Shown here: piece by piece, positions 56,575 to 64,000 of the stretch
Numbering within the stretch: the first letter of the stretch is position 1
Layout: each line of letters opens with the position of its first letter
Origin: Variovorax saccharolyticus
GTDB taxonomy: Bacteria > Pseudomonadota > Gammaproteobacteria > Burkholderiales > Burkholderiaceae_C
DNA length: 64,000 nt
Direction: 5' to 3'
Assembly (NCBI RefSeq): GCF_030316765.1
Contig: NZ_JASZYT010000002.1
Coordinates: forward strand, 372,001 to 436,000
Program-made: the position numbers and the translations under genes
Notes under the pieces: generated by a model
Databases searched by the model: none
Told to the model about the DNA's origin: nothing
Seen by the model: the letters and a program-made list of their open reading frames with translations, nothing else

Positions 56575-57297
56575 ATGGAATCCTGCGATATATCGGTGAT
56601 CGTGAATGGCCACCGCGAAGGTCTGCTGTTGCTGCCTTCACTGCGCAGCGCGGCGGAGTCCATTTCACAAGCACGGAAATGGGGTTTGCGCTGCGAGATG
56701 ATCGTTGCCCTCGACAGGCCCGATGAATTGACATCCCAGATGTCGGTCAATGCGGGTCGGCTCGAAGCTTCGGCGCGCCAGATCGACGTCGATCTGGGCG
56801 ATCTTGGAGAAAGCCGCAACGCGGCTGTGCAAAAGGCAAGGGGTAAATATGTCGCATTTTTGGATGGGGACGATCTTTGGTGTAAAGGATGGCTGCAAGA
56901 TGCATTTGCTATGGCCGCCGCCGACGACCGAATGCTAGTGCTTCATCCGGATTTCAACGTTTTTTTCGGCTACAACACACATGTTTTCAAACACGTTGAT
57001 ATGGACGATCCCGCGTTCAATGTGTCAGTGCTTGCGTTCACCAATGTTTGGACGTCGCTGTGCTTCGCGCCGCGCCAGCTTCTGCTGGATTGCCCTTACC
57101 CGAAGACTGATTTGGCCAACCAACTTGGCTATGAGGATTGGGGCTGGAACATGCGCGCAATCGCCGCAGGCGCGGTTCACAAGACGGTACTGCATACCTT
57201 CCATGCCATCCGGAACAAGGCAATCTCTTTGGTGCGACAGACATCTGCAGCGAACTGCTTTCCAGCCTATCCGACCGGTCTATTCAAGGCGGACTAA
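56575..57297 (+). CDS. GT2 family glycosyltransferase
   Basis: A 240-residue single-domain GT2. It begins CDISVIVNGHREGLLLLPSL, has a nucleotide-sugar-binding DGDD in VAFLDGDDLW and the acceptor-side EDWGWNMR. The ATG at 56575 is listed; a TTG three codons upstream (56566) overlaps the stop of the previous gene and is an alternative. The position right after the GT4 gene suggests coupled expression. The transferred sugar is not predictable. Confidence 0.85.
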   Translation: MESCDISVIVNGHREGLLLLPSLRSAAESISQARKWGLRCEMIVALDRPDELTSQMSVNAGRLEASARQIDVDLGDLGESRNAAVQKARGKYVAFLDGDDLWCKGWLQDAFAMAAADDRMLVLHPDFNVFFGYNTHVFKHVDMDDPAFNVSVLAFTNVWTSLCFAPRQLLLDCPYPKTDLANQLGYEDWGWNMRAIAAGAVHKTVLHTFHAIRNKAISLVRQTSAANCFPAYPTGLFKAD

Positions 57298-57344
57298 CAC
57301 CGCGACTTCGTCGAGTTTTCCAATCTAATCTAACCTAGGACTCC

Positions 57345-58496
57345 ATGTCTGAACGACTGACTTTTGTTGCCGAGGCGATGCCCTACGCTTCCATGCTGGC
57401 CGCCGAGCATTTGTCGCGCTATGCACTCGTCAAACACCTGTGCGCCGATCGTCGCGTATTGGATATTGCCTGTGGCGAAGGCTATGGGAGCGCACTGATG
57501 AGCCAGTGGGGCGCCAAAGAGGTATGTGGCGTAGACGTGTCAGAAGAAGCGATTGCGAATGCAACGGGATTCTTTGGAGGTGCTGGCATCAATTTTGTAA
57601 CGTTCGACGCGAGCAATTGTGCTAGCCTGCGTGAATCGCTGGGGACGTTCGATCTCATCGTGAGTTTTGAAACGATTGAACACGTGCATGACGTGGACAA
57701 GATGCTGCGCGGCTTCAAGGCGCTCTTGGCCGACGACGGTGCGATCGTCATCAGTTGTCCCAACGACGACGCGGTCATTCCTGGTGCGCCAAATGAGTTC
57801 CATCTCAAGGCCTACAGCTTTGACGATTTCCGAAAGACCGTGACCCCCGTCCTTGGCGAACCGAGCAGTTGGGCTTTCGGCACCTCGGTATTGGGGTTTG
57901 GTTCGTTTTCCTCCGACAGTGAGTTGCTCGCAAACCCACCTGGCACTATTCTGGGAATGATGTCGTGTCAGGACACTGGCGCCTCTTCCGTCATTCCTGC
58001 ACAAATTGGCCACGAAGTAGACAGCAGCAACGCCGCCTATTATGTGGCGGGCTGGGGTTGTCTTCTGCCCACCTCCAGCGTGGTGGCACCCATTTCTTTC
58101 CGGGCGTACGAGTCGCCTTGGAACAACTGGCTGGCCACAAAGTCGGAGGTCGAACGCCTTACACTCGAGATTGATGGAGCGCGGCAGCGGCGTATCGCAT
58201 CCGACATCACGATGGCTCGACTGCGTGAAGAAGGTGCGCAGGCGGCGCATTTTGCGGCCGCGACGGCAGACGAGTTACAAAGAAATCTCTCCGCCATGCG
58301 GCGAATCAATGACGAAACGGTTCAGCGCTGGCAGCAGACTGAGGCCCGCCTACAGCAGATTGAAGCTACGCGCTGGCACCGCGTTGGCGCCGCGTACTAC
58401 AGGCTGTATAAGCTTCCAGCCGTTGGGCCGTTACTTCGAACGGTCCGGCGATCCGCTGGTGCTATGCTCCGATTGGTGCGCCAAAACGATCGATAG
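57345..58496 (+). CDS. Class I SAM-dependent methyltransferase with C-terminal coiled coil
   Basis: A 383-residue protein. Residues 35-190 are a methyltransferase with SAM motif VLDIACGEGYGS (38-49), VDVSEEAIANA and FDLIVSFETIEHVHD. Residues about 260-345 form a heptad-like coiled coil (EVERLTLEIDGARQRR, DELQRNLSAMRRINDE). The end is basic (LLRTVRRSAGAMLRLVRQ). This combination is common in enzymes that cap or modify O-polysaccharide chains, with the coiled coil measuring chain length, as in WbdD. That role here is inference. Confidence 0.85.
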   Translation: MSERLTFVAEAMPYASMLAAEHLSRYALVKHLCADRRVLDIACGEGYGSALMSQWGAKEVCGVDVSEEAIANATGFFGGAGINFVTFDASNCASLRESLGTFDLIVSFETIEHVHDVDKMLRGFKALLADDGAIVISCPNDDAVIPGAPNEFHLKAYSFDDFRKTVTPVLGEPSSWAFGTSVLGFGSFSSDSELLANPPGTILGMMSCQDTGASSVIPAQIGHEVDSSNAAYYVAGWGCLLPTSSVVAPISFRAYESPWNNWLATKSEVERLTLEIDGARQRRIASDITMARLREEGAQAAHFAAATADELQRNLSAMRRINDETVQRWQQTEARLQQIEATRWHRVGAAYYRLYKLPAVGPLLRTVRRSAGAMLRLVRQNDR

Positions 58497-58892
58497 CGTT
58501 GGCGCAGCTTCGCTTTTGGCTAAACTTTATATCGGTGGTTCAGCCGCGCTCGGCTCATGGTTCGAACACCTCGGCCAACTTGAGTACTGGCTGTGTCTCC
58601 CTCTCACGGACCCGGCTAGCCGCTATAAGTCGGCGAGGTTTCCAATCGTCAGGTTGGCTCGTCTTAGCCGGTCTGAGTGAAAAGTAGACCCGACGACAGC
58701 GTTAGCCTGGACAGATGGCCACCAGCATCTATGCCTGATCCTTCGATCGGATAGAACGCCCAAGCGACCGACCTCAAGGCACACGGTGAAACTGTGGAAA
58801 GTATCATCGCTGGCTGCACCTTCGACCTTCGACCAACCGGCCGTGTCCTAAGGTCAGATTGGGGCACGAAAGCTACAGATCACCAGGAGCGC
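58497..58892. other. Non-coding stretch before the IS66 remnant
   Basis: About 400 bp with no convincing gene between the methyltransferase gene and the insertion-sequence remnant. Composition is intermediate. It may contain older decayed mobile-element DNA, but no inverted repeat ends could be recognised. Confidence 0.4.
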
Positions 58893-58967
58893 ATGAGCCG
58901 GCGGCGCCACGCGGCTGAACTGAAGCGGCAAGTGCTGGCGGAGTGCGCAGAGCCTGGGGCGTCGGTG
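58893..58967 (+). pseudogene. Remnant of an IS66-family accessory gene (TnpA/OrfA), 5' end only
   Basis: The ATG begins MSRRRHAAELKRQVLAECA, followed by EPGASV, which matches the usual start of the IS66 OrfA/TnpA protein (RRRH..ELK.QVL..C..PGASV). Similarity stops after about 25 residues and the normal helix-turn-helix continuation is absent. An AGGAGC ribosome site precedes it. No transposase gene follows, so this is a truncated fragment left by deletion next to the end of the minus-strand GT2 gene. Confidence 0.75.
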
Positions 58968-58986
58968 CCTCAAGCGCCAGGGCCAC

Positions 58987-59868
58987 TCACCAACCAGCAA
59001 CATCTGCCACGGTGACGGGCACGCCAGCGGTGAGGGGCGCAGGTGCAAGATGCTTCAATTGCTTGAGCGTTTCAGGCGACAGCGCAATCCCTGCTTTCCG
59101 TCGCGCAATTTCCGCCCGCACGCGCGCGTAGGCCTCGCTCCGCTCACGAGCGGCCTGCGGCGTTGTCGGCACGCTGTTGCTCCCATCGGTTTTGAAATTG
59201 TAGTAGCCGACGAAGGTGCCCACCTTGGCGAAATCCGCCTTCGCGCGCGCGCAGAGCCGGAGCAAGAATTCATAGTCTTCCTCCCAAGCCAGAGTCTCGT
59301 CGAAATGCAGTTCCTCTAGCGGCGCCCGGCTCCGATCGATCAGGTAGGAGTGAATTGGCGCCAAGTTTTCACGCATCAGATCGAAAAGCGTGGATCCCTT
59401 GAACGGAGCGATTTCGCGGCCAACCGTCTTCACGAAGGTCTCGTGCACTGTGACTCTCATGGTCTGTACGCTGGCGAAGGCGATAGCTGCGCCAGTGATA
59501 TTGAGGCGTTCTCGCAGGATCTCGTGTGCCTCCGGAAAGAGAACGTCGTCGTAGTCTAGGAAAGACAAATACCTGCCGCTTGCGTGTCGGATTCCCTCAT
59601 TGATCAGACAGCTGCGAGCGTCTAATGGCGTTGCAGCACGCCAATTGTGAATCTCCAAACGCGAATTGGGCTGTGTCTCGAACAGAGGCTGCAGTCGTCC
59701 GCGCGTCGCTGCGATGGCATCTTCACCAAAGCGCTGCGTGACCACATGGACTACTGTCGGTTGCGCATTCTGGGCGACAACCGAAAAAACCGCGCGCTCA
59801 AGCTCGATCAATCGTGCGGGCGCATGAAAACGGATGACGACATCGGTCGTCTCGGTGTGAGCGCTCAT
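58987..59868 (-). CDS. GT2 family glycosyltransferase
   Basis: A 293-residue GT2: start region TTDVVIRFHAPARLIELERA, the acidic motif FLDYDDVLFPEA and LAWEEDYEFLLRLCARA as the acceptor-side ED motif. It starts within an ATGA overlap with the large fused gene upstream, so it is translationally coupled to it. Its 3' end adjoins the IS66 remnant by 19 bp; the final residues (VADVAGW) look complete. Sugar specificity unknown. Confidence 0.85.
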   Translation of the reverse strand: MSAHTETTDVVIRFHAPARLIELERAVFSVVAQNAQPTVVHVVTQRFGEDAIAATRGRLQPLFETQPNSRLEIHNWRAATPLDARSCLINEGIRHASGRYLSFLDYDDVLFPEAHEILRERLNITGAAIAFASVQTMRVTVHETFVKTVGREIAPFKGSTLFDLMRENLAPIHSYLIDRSRAPLEELHFDETLAWEEDYEFLLRLCARAKADFAKVGTFVGYYNFKTDGSNSVPTTPQAARERSEAYARVRAEIARRKAGIALSPETLKQLKHLAPAPLTAGVPVTVADVAGW

Positions 59869-62800
59869 GACCAGCGAGTCCCTGAAAAACTGAAACCATG
59901 ATCGAAATCGGCGACATCACGCCAATCCACGGGGACCTTTTGTCCAATGTATGCAAGTGCCCGTGCGCCCTTGCCTTGCGTAAGGGCCCATCGCGCGAAG
60001 GATCGCGACCCCCATTTTTGACCCAGCCGCGCTCCGGACTCGGCGATCATGCGCAGGGTCACATCGCTCGAGGGCCGATTGGTGACCTCATGCACGAACA
60101 AAGCTGTCGGGCAGATCACCACATCGAACCCTTGGGCCCGGACACGCCACGAGAAGTCCACGTCCTCGCAGTACATGAAGAAACCATCGTCGAAGCCACC
60201 AACGATATCGTAGATGCGTCGTGGAATCGCCAATGCAGCGCCCGAAGTCCAGTCCGTCCGCAAGGAGGCATCATCGAAAAGCTTCGGATGGTCGACGGGG
60301 AATTGGATGCACTCCACCAAGGCGGCTCCGTCATGCGCCTCGATCATGCGTGCGAGCCGGTCGATTGCGGCGGGATGGAAGAACCCATCCGGATTGGCGC
60401 ACACATAGATGTCTGCGCCCTCATCAAAGGCCCGTGCCATTAAACGATTGTGAGCAGCTCCGAAACCGAGATTGCCGTGCCCTCCCTCATGGACCAGCCG
60501 CCCGGCGACTTCCGGCGAGGGCGTGCTCGGCTCGCCGTTGTCCCATAGCATGAGCATGGCAGCACCGCCCGCTGACCGTAGACAGCGGTCGAGCTGGACT
60601 GCGTCATTGTTATAGGACACGACGCCCACCGCGACTCTCAGTCGAGGAGCTGGGCGATCAAGCCCGAGTGCGCGTCGCTGGGCAGCCTCGATCAGTGGGG
60701 CCGGCGTTGCCTCAATTGGCAACAGCGTTTCCTGGCCGGGGCGCGCAATTGCGTCGGACACTCGCCAAGTACGACGGCCAAGATAGTCGTGCAACTCCGA
60801 TGCGTCGTTTACGGTCTCGATCCTCGACTCGGTGCCGAAAAACTCTGCCCGGGCGACCTTGGCCCAGGTCATACCCGCAGCCTCGGTCGAGACGAAATAG
60901 AGGCGCTCGATTGCATGGGCCAGCGTTCCGTCGATCTGCCCGGCTTCAGGCTCGAAATCCTGTGCTGCGAGTTCGAGTTCGAGCAACGGCTTGAGCGCTG
61001 AAGTGCGGGCCCAAAACATCGAACCCGATGGAAAATCGAGCGCCGCGTGATCGTCGAGTGTCAACCCCATGCGGCGCGCAAGATCGGCGGCCTTTCGAAA
61101 ATTGCCGCCCCAACTTCCCCACTGCCGCATCGGCTCGTAATGCTGCGGTGCAATCATGCCCAACTCCGGCGCAGCGGCGAAGGCGCCGAAGATGGATCGC
61201 ACGACCTCGGGCGAGCCGGCAAGCGTCAGCAGGAGATATTCGCGCCAGTGCTGCAGCAACGGATGGTGCGAGGATTCCTTTGAATGCAAATGCAGGCAGA
61301 GATCGTAGTGCGGATAGACGTCACGGAAGCTCACTAGCTTGGGCGCGATGTCGCGCCCGCGATTGGCCACAAGCCGAACTTCGAACTTGCCTTCAGTCCA
61401 CGTCGCAAAGACAGTTTCAATTCGTCGCTTTTTCTCGGAATCGTCGGTCGAGATGAAGACGTCGAATGGGAAAGGAATGTTGCGAAGAACGGAAGCGATT
61501 TCCACCGCCAGATCTGCATGGAATAGGTGGCACACCACCGCGATGCGCCCCGGTTGGCTCGAGACACTTCGTGCCAAGCCGCTAGGCACGGCAAATGCGA
61601 AATCGTCGACGGTATCGCGCAATGCACGCGGCGCAGCGGGAGGCTTGGGAGCGCTGCGCTCGCCCGCCTCGATGATGGCCACGCTTAGCTCTGCTACTTG
61701 AGGGTCAAAGCCCTGGGCCGACAAGACCTCTCGCCAATCGGAGTTCTCAACCGCGCGCAGCACCGCCGTCTTTACGAAGGGAAATCCGTCTGCAATCAAT
61801 TCCCGCCATCGCGTGATGGTCGTATTGCTTGTGATCGGAGCAGGAAAAAGCGCCTCTCTGGCGTAACCGCGCTCCTTGAAGTATGGCATCAACTTGACTT
61901 CGTAGGCATCGATGACCTCTTCCTTACTGTCGCATGTCGTGACCTTGAAAAGGAAGTCTTCGAGTTCCGGAACCGCGCGCCCCTTGGCTACCAAGAAATA
62001 ACTCTGGAAATGGTGGCCTCGCTCCATGTTGTCAGTCAGGCAAAGAAGTTCGGCGTGACTTGAGCGAATACGCTTCATCGTCTCTGCAAATGAGCTTTCA
62101 TTCAATGGACCAATGAGACTGTCATTGACGAGATAGAGAGTGTGCGCCTGCGATAGATCGACATCGCGAATTACATGTGCCCAAGCGGCAAAGTCAAAAC
62201 CTTGGTTCTGTCGAATGTATAGCCCGTCCACCCGGTCTTCGATCCCATCAAGCAGGAATTCGCCCATTCTTTCGCTGGCGACAATGAGGGTCACGGCTAC
62301 GCCCTGTCGACGCAGAGCGTCAACATAGACAGGAACATGGGGCTTGATGGTGCCATGCGGTGCGTGCGTGACAAACAGCGCCATTTCTTCTCGGGCAAGC
62401 GGCATTTTAATCCGCTTCAACGCGGCCCGAGTCACTGGCCGATGTACTCGTGGTGCTCGAGGATTTCTGCCTTCAGCTTCGCCAAAATTAAGGAAGTGAG
62501 CCAGCGGTTCGACGCCCTCGGAAGCCACATCAGGATAGGTTTCCAGATACCAGCTTGGGTCAAACCTCGTCGAGGGACGCGCGCGTTCACGCCACCCAAT
62601 TCGAATATAGTGAATTAGCGGGTTGATAGACTGCTCGGCGGCGTCGGCGTGAGAAGTGAGATACCAATCCACGTCGAAGAATGGGTTAGGATTGCAACTA
62701 TTCCTCGCGCCCACTTCCATGAAATGCGCGAGCGGCCCTCCGGGAAATGCCCTGGCTTCGGGGTAGGTTTCTACGTACCATTTCTTATTGAACAGGCCCG

Positions 62801-63902
62801 ATGCGCTGACGACTTGCATATCCTTGTCGAAGGAGCTTATACGTTCGCGCAACCGACTAAGCAATTGGCCCGAGGCCGTCCACTTAATAATTTTGGCGCT
62901 GCGACGGATCATTTTGTGCAGGAATGGAATCTGATTCAAAGCTCGTCTTATGGGTTGAGTTGCACGCCACGAAGTTGAATTTTCGATGGCACTTAGTCTG
63001 TCTTGGAGAGAGCTCGCGTGCGCAACAGCCTCGGCGCATGCACGCTCGAGATCGCGTCCAGCCCGACGAAGGGCATCGCGCTCTTCGACAATCTCCAATG
63101 CTTGCTTTCGTTCGACGGAGAGTTCCCGCTCCAACTGGGCGATTTGTGCCTGAACGATCACGCGCTCGTGAGCGATTCCAGTGGCCTGACTATAGAGTCG
63201 TTCCTGTAGATCTTGTCGCTCTCGCTCCACCGCCGCGCACTCGACCCTTGAATCGGCCGCCGCCATTCGGTCGTTGATAATTTGCGCGAATGCAAGAAGT
63301 TCATATTCTGTGGGCGCGGTATCACGACGTTCCAACAACATTGCCCAAGGACAGAGAAAACTCGCGTCATAGTCCGCACGCGGCCCGAAACCATGGCGCG
63401 CAAAGAGGCGCAGCCAATGGAGCGGCGCTTGAACGTTGATATGGGTGGGTTCGATTAAATCTGTTGGACTTGACGACACCAATACGAGTGGAGCGGCCGC
63501 GCACATGCGTTCAATCGCCACCTCGCCTGCTCGTGGCAACATATGCTCCAGCACCTCGATACAGGTGACCAGATCAAAGACTCCTTCGATCGGCTCTTCG
63601 ATGGAGCCCTCAGCGCAATAGGGCCTCAGTTCTATAGGTATTTGATTGATGGCGTAGTGCGAGAAGTCTCGCCCAAAAGCTGCCACACCGCGTTCGCGAA
63701 GCGCTTCGACCAAAAAGCCGATAGCACATCCAGCGTCAAAAACAGATTTGACATGCAATGTGGATTCGATATTGAGCGCAACTTCACTGAAAAAGATCGC
63801 CCAATGTGGCTCGCTTCGAGAATATGGGATCGAGCCGCAATGGCAACTATAGTATTTGCTGTCATATTGGCTTTGGTCGACGACGGGTCGCGGATCGGTC
63901 AT
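59865..63902 (-). CDS. Giant fused glycan-synthesis protein: methyltransferase, coiled coil, repeats, RgpF-like, GT2
   Basis: A 1345-residue protein. Domains in order: a SAM methyltransferase (residues 1-200, DAGCAIG at 56-62, CIEVLEHM); a coiled coil (about 220-310); three copies of a roughly 36-residue repeat (369-403, 408-443, 446-481); two halves resembling rhamnan synthesis protein F (about 505-745 with NQGFDFAAWAHV and YLVNDSLIGPL; about 785-1035 with RGRDIAPKLV, FPSGSMFWAR and DGTLAHAIERL); and a GT2 (1090-1300, VVSYNND, CANPDGFF, CEDVDFSWR). A TTG three codons earlier is an alternative start. It probably builds and caps rhamnose-containing polysaccharide. Confidence 0.88.
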   Translation of the reverse strand: MTDPRPVVDQSQYDSKYYSCHCGSIPYSRSEPHWAIFFSEVALNIESTLHVKSVFDAGCAIGFLVEALRERGVAAFGRDFSHYAINQIPIELRPYCAEGSIEEPIEGVFDLVTCIEVLEHMLPRAGEVAIERMCAAAPLVLVSSSPTDLIEPTHINVQAPLHWLRLFARHGFGPRADYDASFLCPWAMLLERRDTAPTEYELLAFAQIINDRMAAADSRVECAAVERERQDLQERLYSQATGIAHERVIVQAQIAQLERELSVERKQALEIVEERDALRRAGRDLERACAEAVAHASSLQDRLSAIENSTSWRATQPIRRALNQIPFLHKMIRRSAKIIKWTASGQLLSRLRERISSFDKDMQVVSASGLFNKKWYVETYPEARAFPGGPLAHFMEVGARNSCNPNPFFDVDWYLTSHADAAEQSINPLIHYIRIGWRERARPSTRFDPSWYLETYPDVASEGVEPLAHFLNFGEAEGRNPRAPRVHRPVTRAALKRIKMPLAREEMALFVTHAPHGTIKPHVPVYVDALRRQGVAVTLIVASERMGEFLLDGIEDRVDGLYIRQNQGFDFAAWAHVIRDVDLSQAHTLYLVNDSLIGPLNESSFAETMKRIRSSHAELLCLTDNMERGHHFQSYFLVAKGRAVPELEDFLFKVTTCDSKEEVIDAYEVKLMPYFKERGYAREALFPAPITSNTTITRWRELIADGFPFVKTAVLRAVENSDWREVLSAQGFDPQVAELSVAIIEAGERSAPKPPAAPRALRDTVDDFAFAVPSGLARSVSSQPGRIAVVCHLFHADLAVEIASVLRNIPFPFDVFISTDDSEKKRRIETVFATWTEGKFEVRLVANRGRDIAPKLVSFRDVYPHYDLCLHLHSKESSHHPLLQHWREYLLLTLAGSPEVVRSIFGAFAAAPELGMIAPQHYEPMRQWGSWGGNFRKAADLARRMGLTLDDHAALDFPSGSMFWARTSALKPLLELELAAQDFEPEAGQIDGTLAHAIERLYFVSTEAAGMTWAKVARAEFFGTESRIETVNDASELHDYLGRRTWRVSDAIARPGQETLLPIEATPAPLIEAAQRRALGLDRPAPRLRVAVGVVSYNNDAVQLDRCLRSAGGAAMLMLWDNGEPSTPSPEVAGRLVHEGGHGNLGFGAAHNRLMARAFDEGADIYVCANPDGFFHPAAIDRLARMIEAHDGAALVECIQFPVDHPKLFDDASLRTDWTSGAALAIPRRIYDIVGGFDDGFFMYCEDVDFSWRVRAQGFDVVICPTALFVHEVTNRPSSDVTLRMIAESGARLGQKWGSRSFARWALTQGKGARALAYIGQKVPVDWRDVADFDHGFSFSGTRWS

Positions 63903-64000
63903 GTCGAACAAATCTTGATAGCTTTTTATTTGAAAGGGGCATTATTGGTCATGACTGGCAACTGTCTGCCTTGCATTACAAAAAATGTTTGCCAATGCGT
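63903..64000 (-). promoter_or_regulatory. Upstream region of the giant gene, cut by the window end
   Basis: About 100 AT-richer bases precede the start codon and probably contain the promoter of the two minus-strand glycan genes. No reliable -35/-10 pair and no clear Shine-Dalgarno were seen. Confidence 0.3.

Overview
The window looks like a high-GC betaproteobacterial chromosome segment, most likely Comamonadaceae and plausibly Variovorax or a close relative. This is inferred from gene content (Liv-type ABC transporters with an acyl-CoA ligase, a TctAB carrier, a TRAP carrier, phasin, esterase and acyl-CoA-binding protein genes) and from GC-rich intergenic repeats; no rRNA or tRNA was seen to confirm it.

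Layout. 1-4520: the end of a branched-chain-amino-acid-type ABC transporter operon (ATPase, ATPase, acyl-CoA ligase, periplasmic binding protein). 4680-6693: tctA and tctB of a tripartite tricarboxylate transporter, minus strand. 6846-9040: a glycine-rich RNA-binding protein with terminator, a DUF3820 protein and a DEAD-box helicase. 9059-14767: acyl-CoA dehydrogenase, an NHL/SMP-30-like lipoprotein, a NodIJ-like ABC-2 exporter and a LysR regulator, all minus strand. 14876-18395: GST, flavin-binding PPOX-like protein, cytochrome P450 and an ArsR-type regulator. 18403-25062: AMP nucleosidase, glutathione reductase, a FecR/DUF6600-like protein with a glutamine-rich tail, a PHB-depolymerase-type esterase and a CopG-like regulator with a palindromic upstream site. 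25122-28832: TRAP transporter genes dctM, dctQ and dctP. 29013-36291: rhodanese, Kbp (BON-LysM), type III pantothenate kinase, DUF445, and a peptidase group (ArgE-like, M20D, DUF2817). 36288-44079: GT87 membrane protein, orphan ABC binding protein, molybdopterin oxidoreductase, aminopeptidase lipoprotein, acyl-CoA-binding protein, TPR protein and TetR regulator.

44181-46453 is a small, visibly AT-richer island. It carries one tyrosine-recombinase-like gene and is bounded by an 18/20 direct repeat, the right copy of which overlaps the end of the phasin gene. From 47083 to the end lies a surface-polysaccharide (O-antigen-type) locus. It starts with rmlBDAC for dTDP-L-rhamnose, continues with a lower-GC Gtr-like module (GtrII-like membrane transferase, GtrB-like GT2, NAD-epimerase, GtrA-like flippase), then a GT4, a GT2 and a methyltransferase. 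An IS66 accessory-gene remnant separates these from two minus-strand genes: a GT2, and a 1345-residue fusion of methyltransferase, coiled coil, repeats, rhamnan-synthesis F domains and GT2.

The most noteworthy items are the recombinase island with its possible attachment repeats, the giant fused glycan enzyme and the roughly 36-residue repeat it shares with the GT4 protein, the Gtr-like module interrupted by an epimerase, the triple half-site upstream of the CopG-like gene, and a DUF445 gene flanked by inverted copies of a roughly 84-bp repeat.
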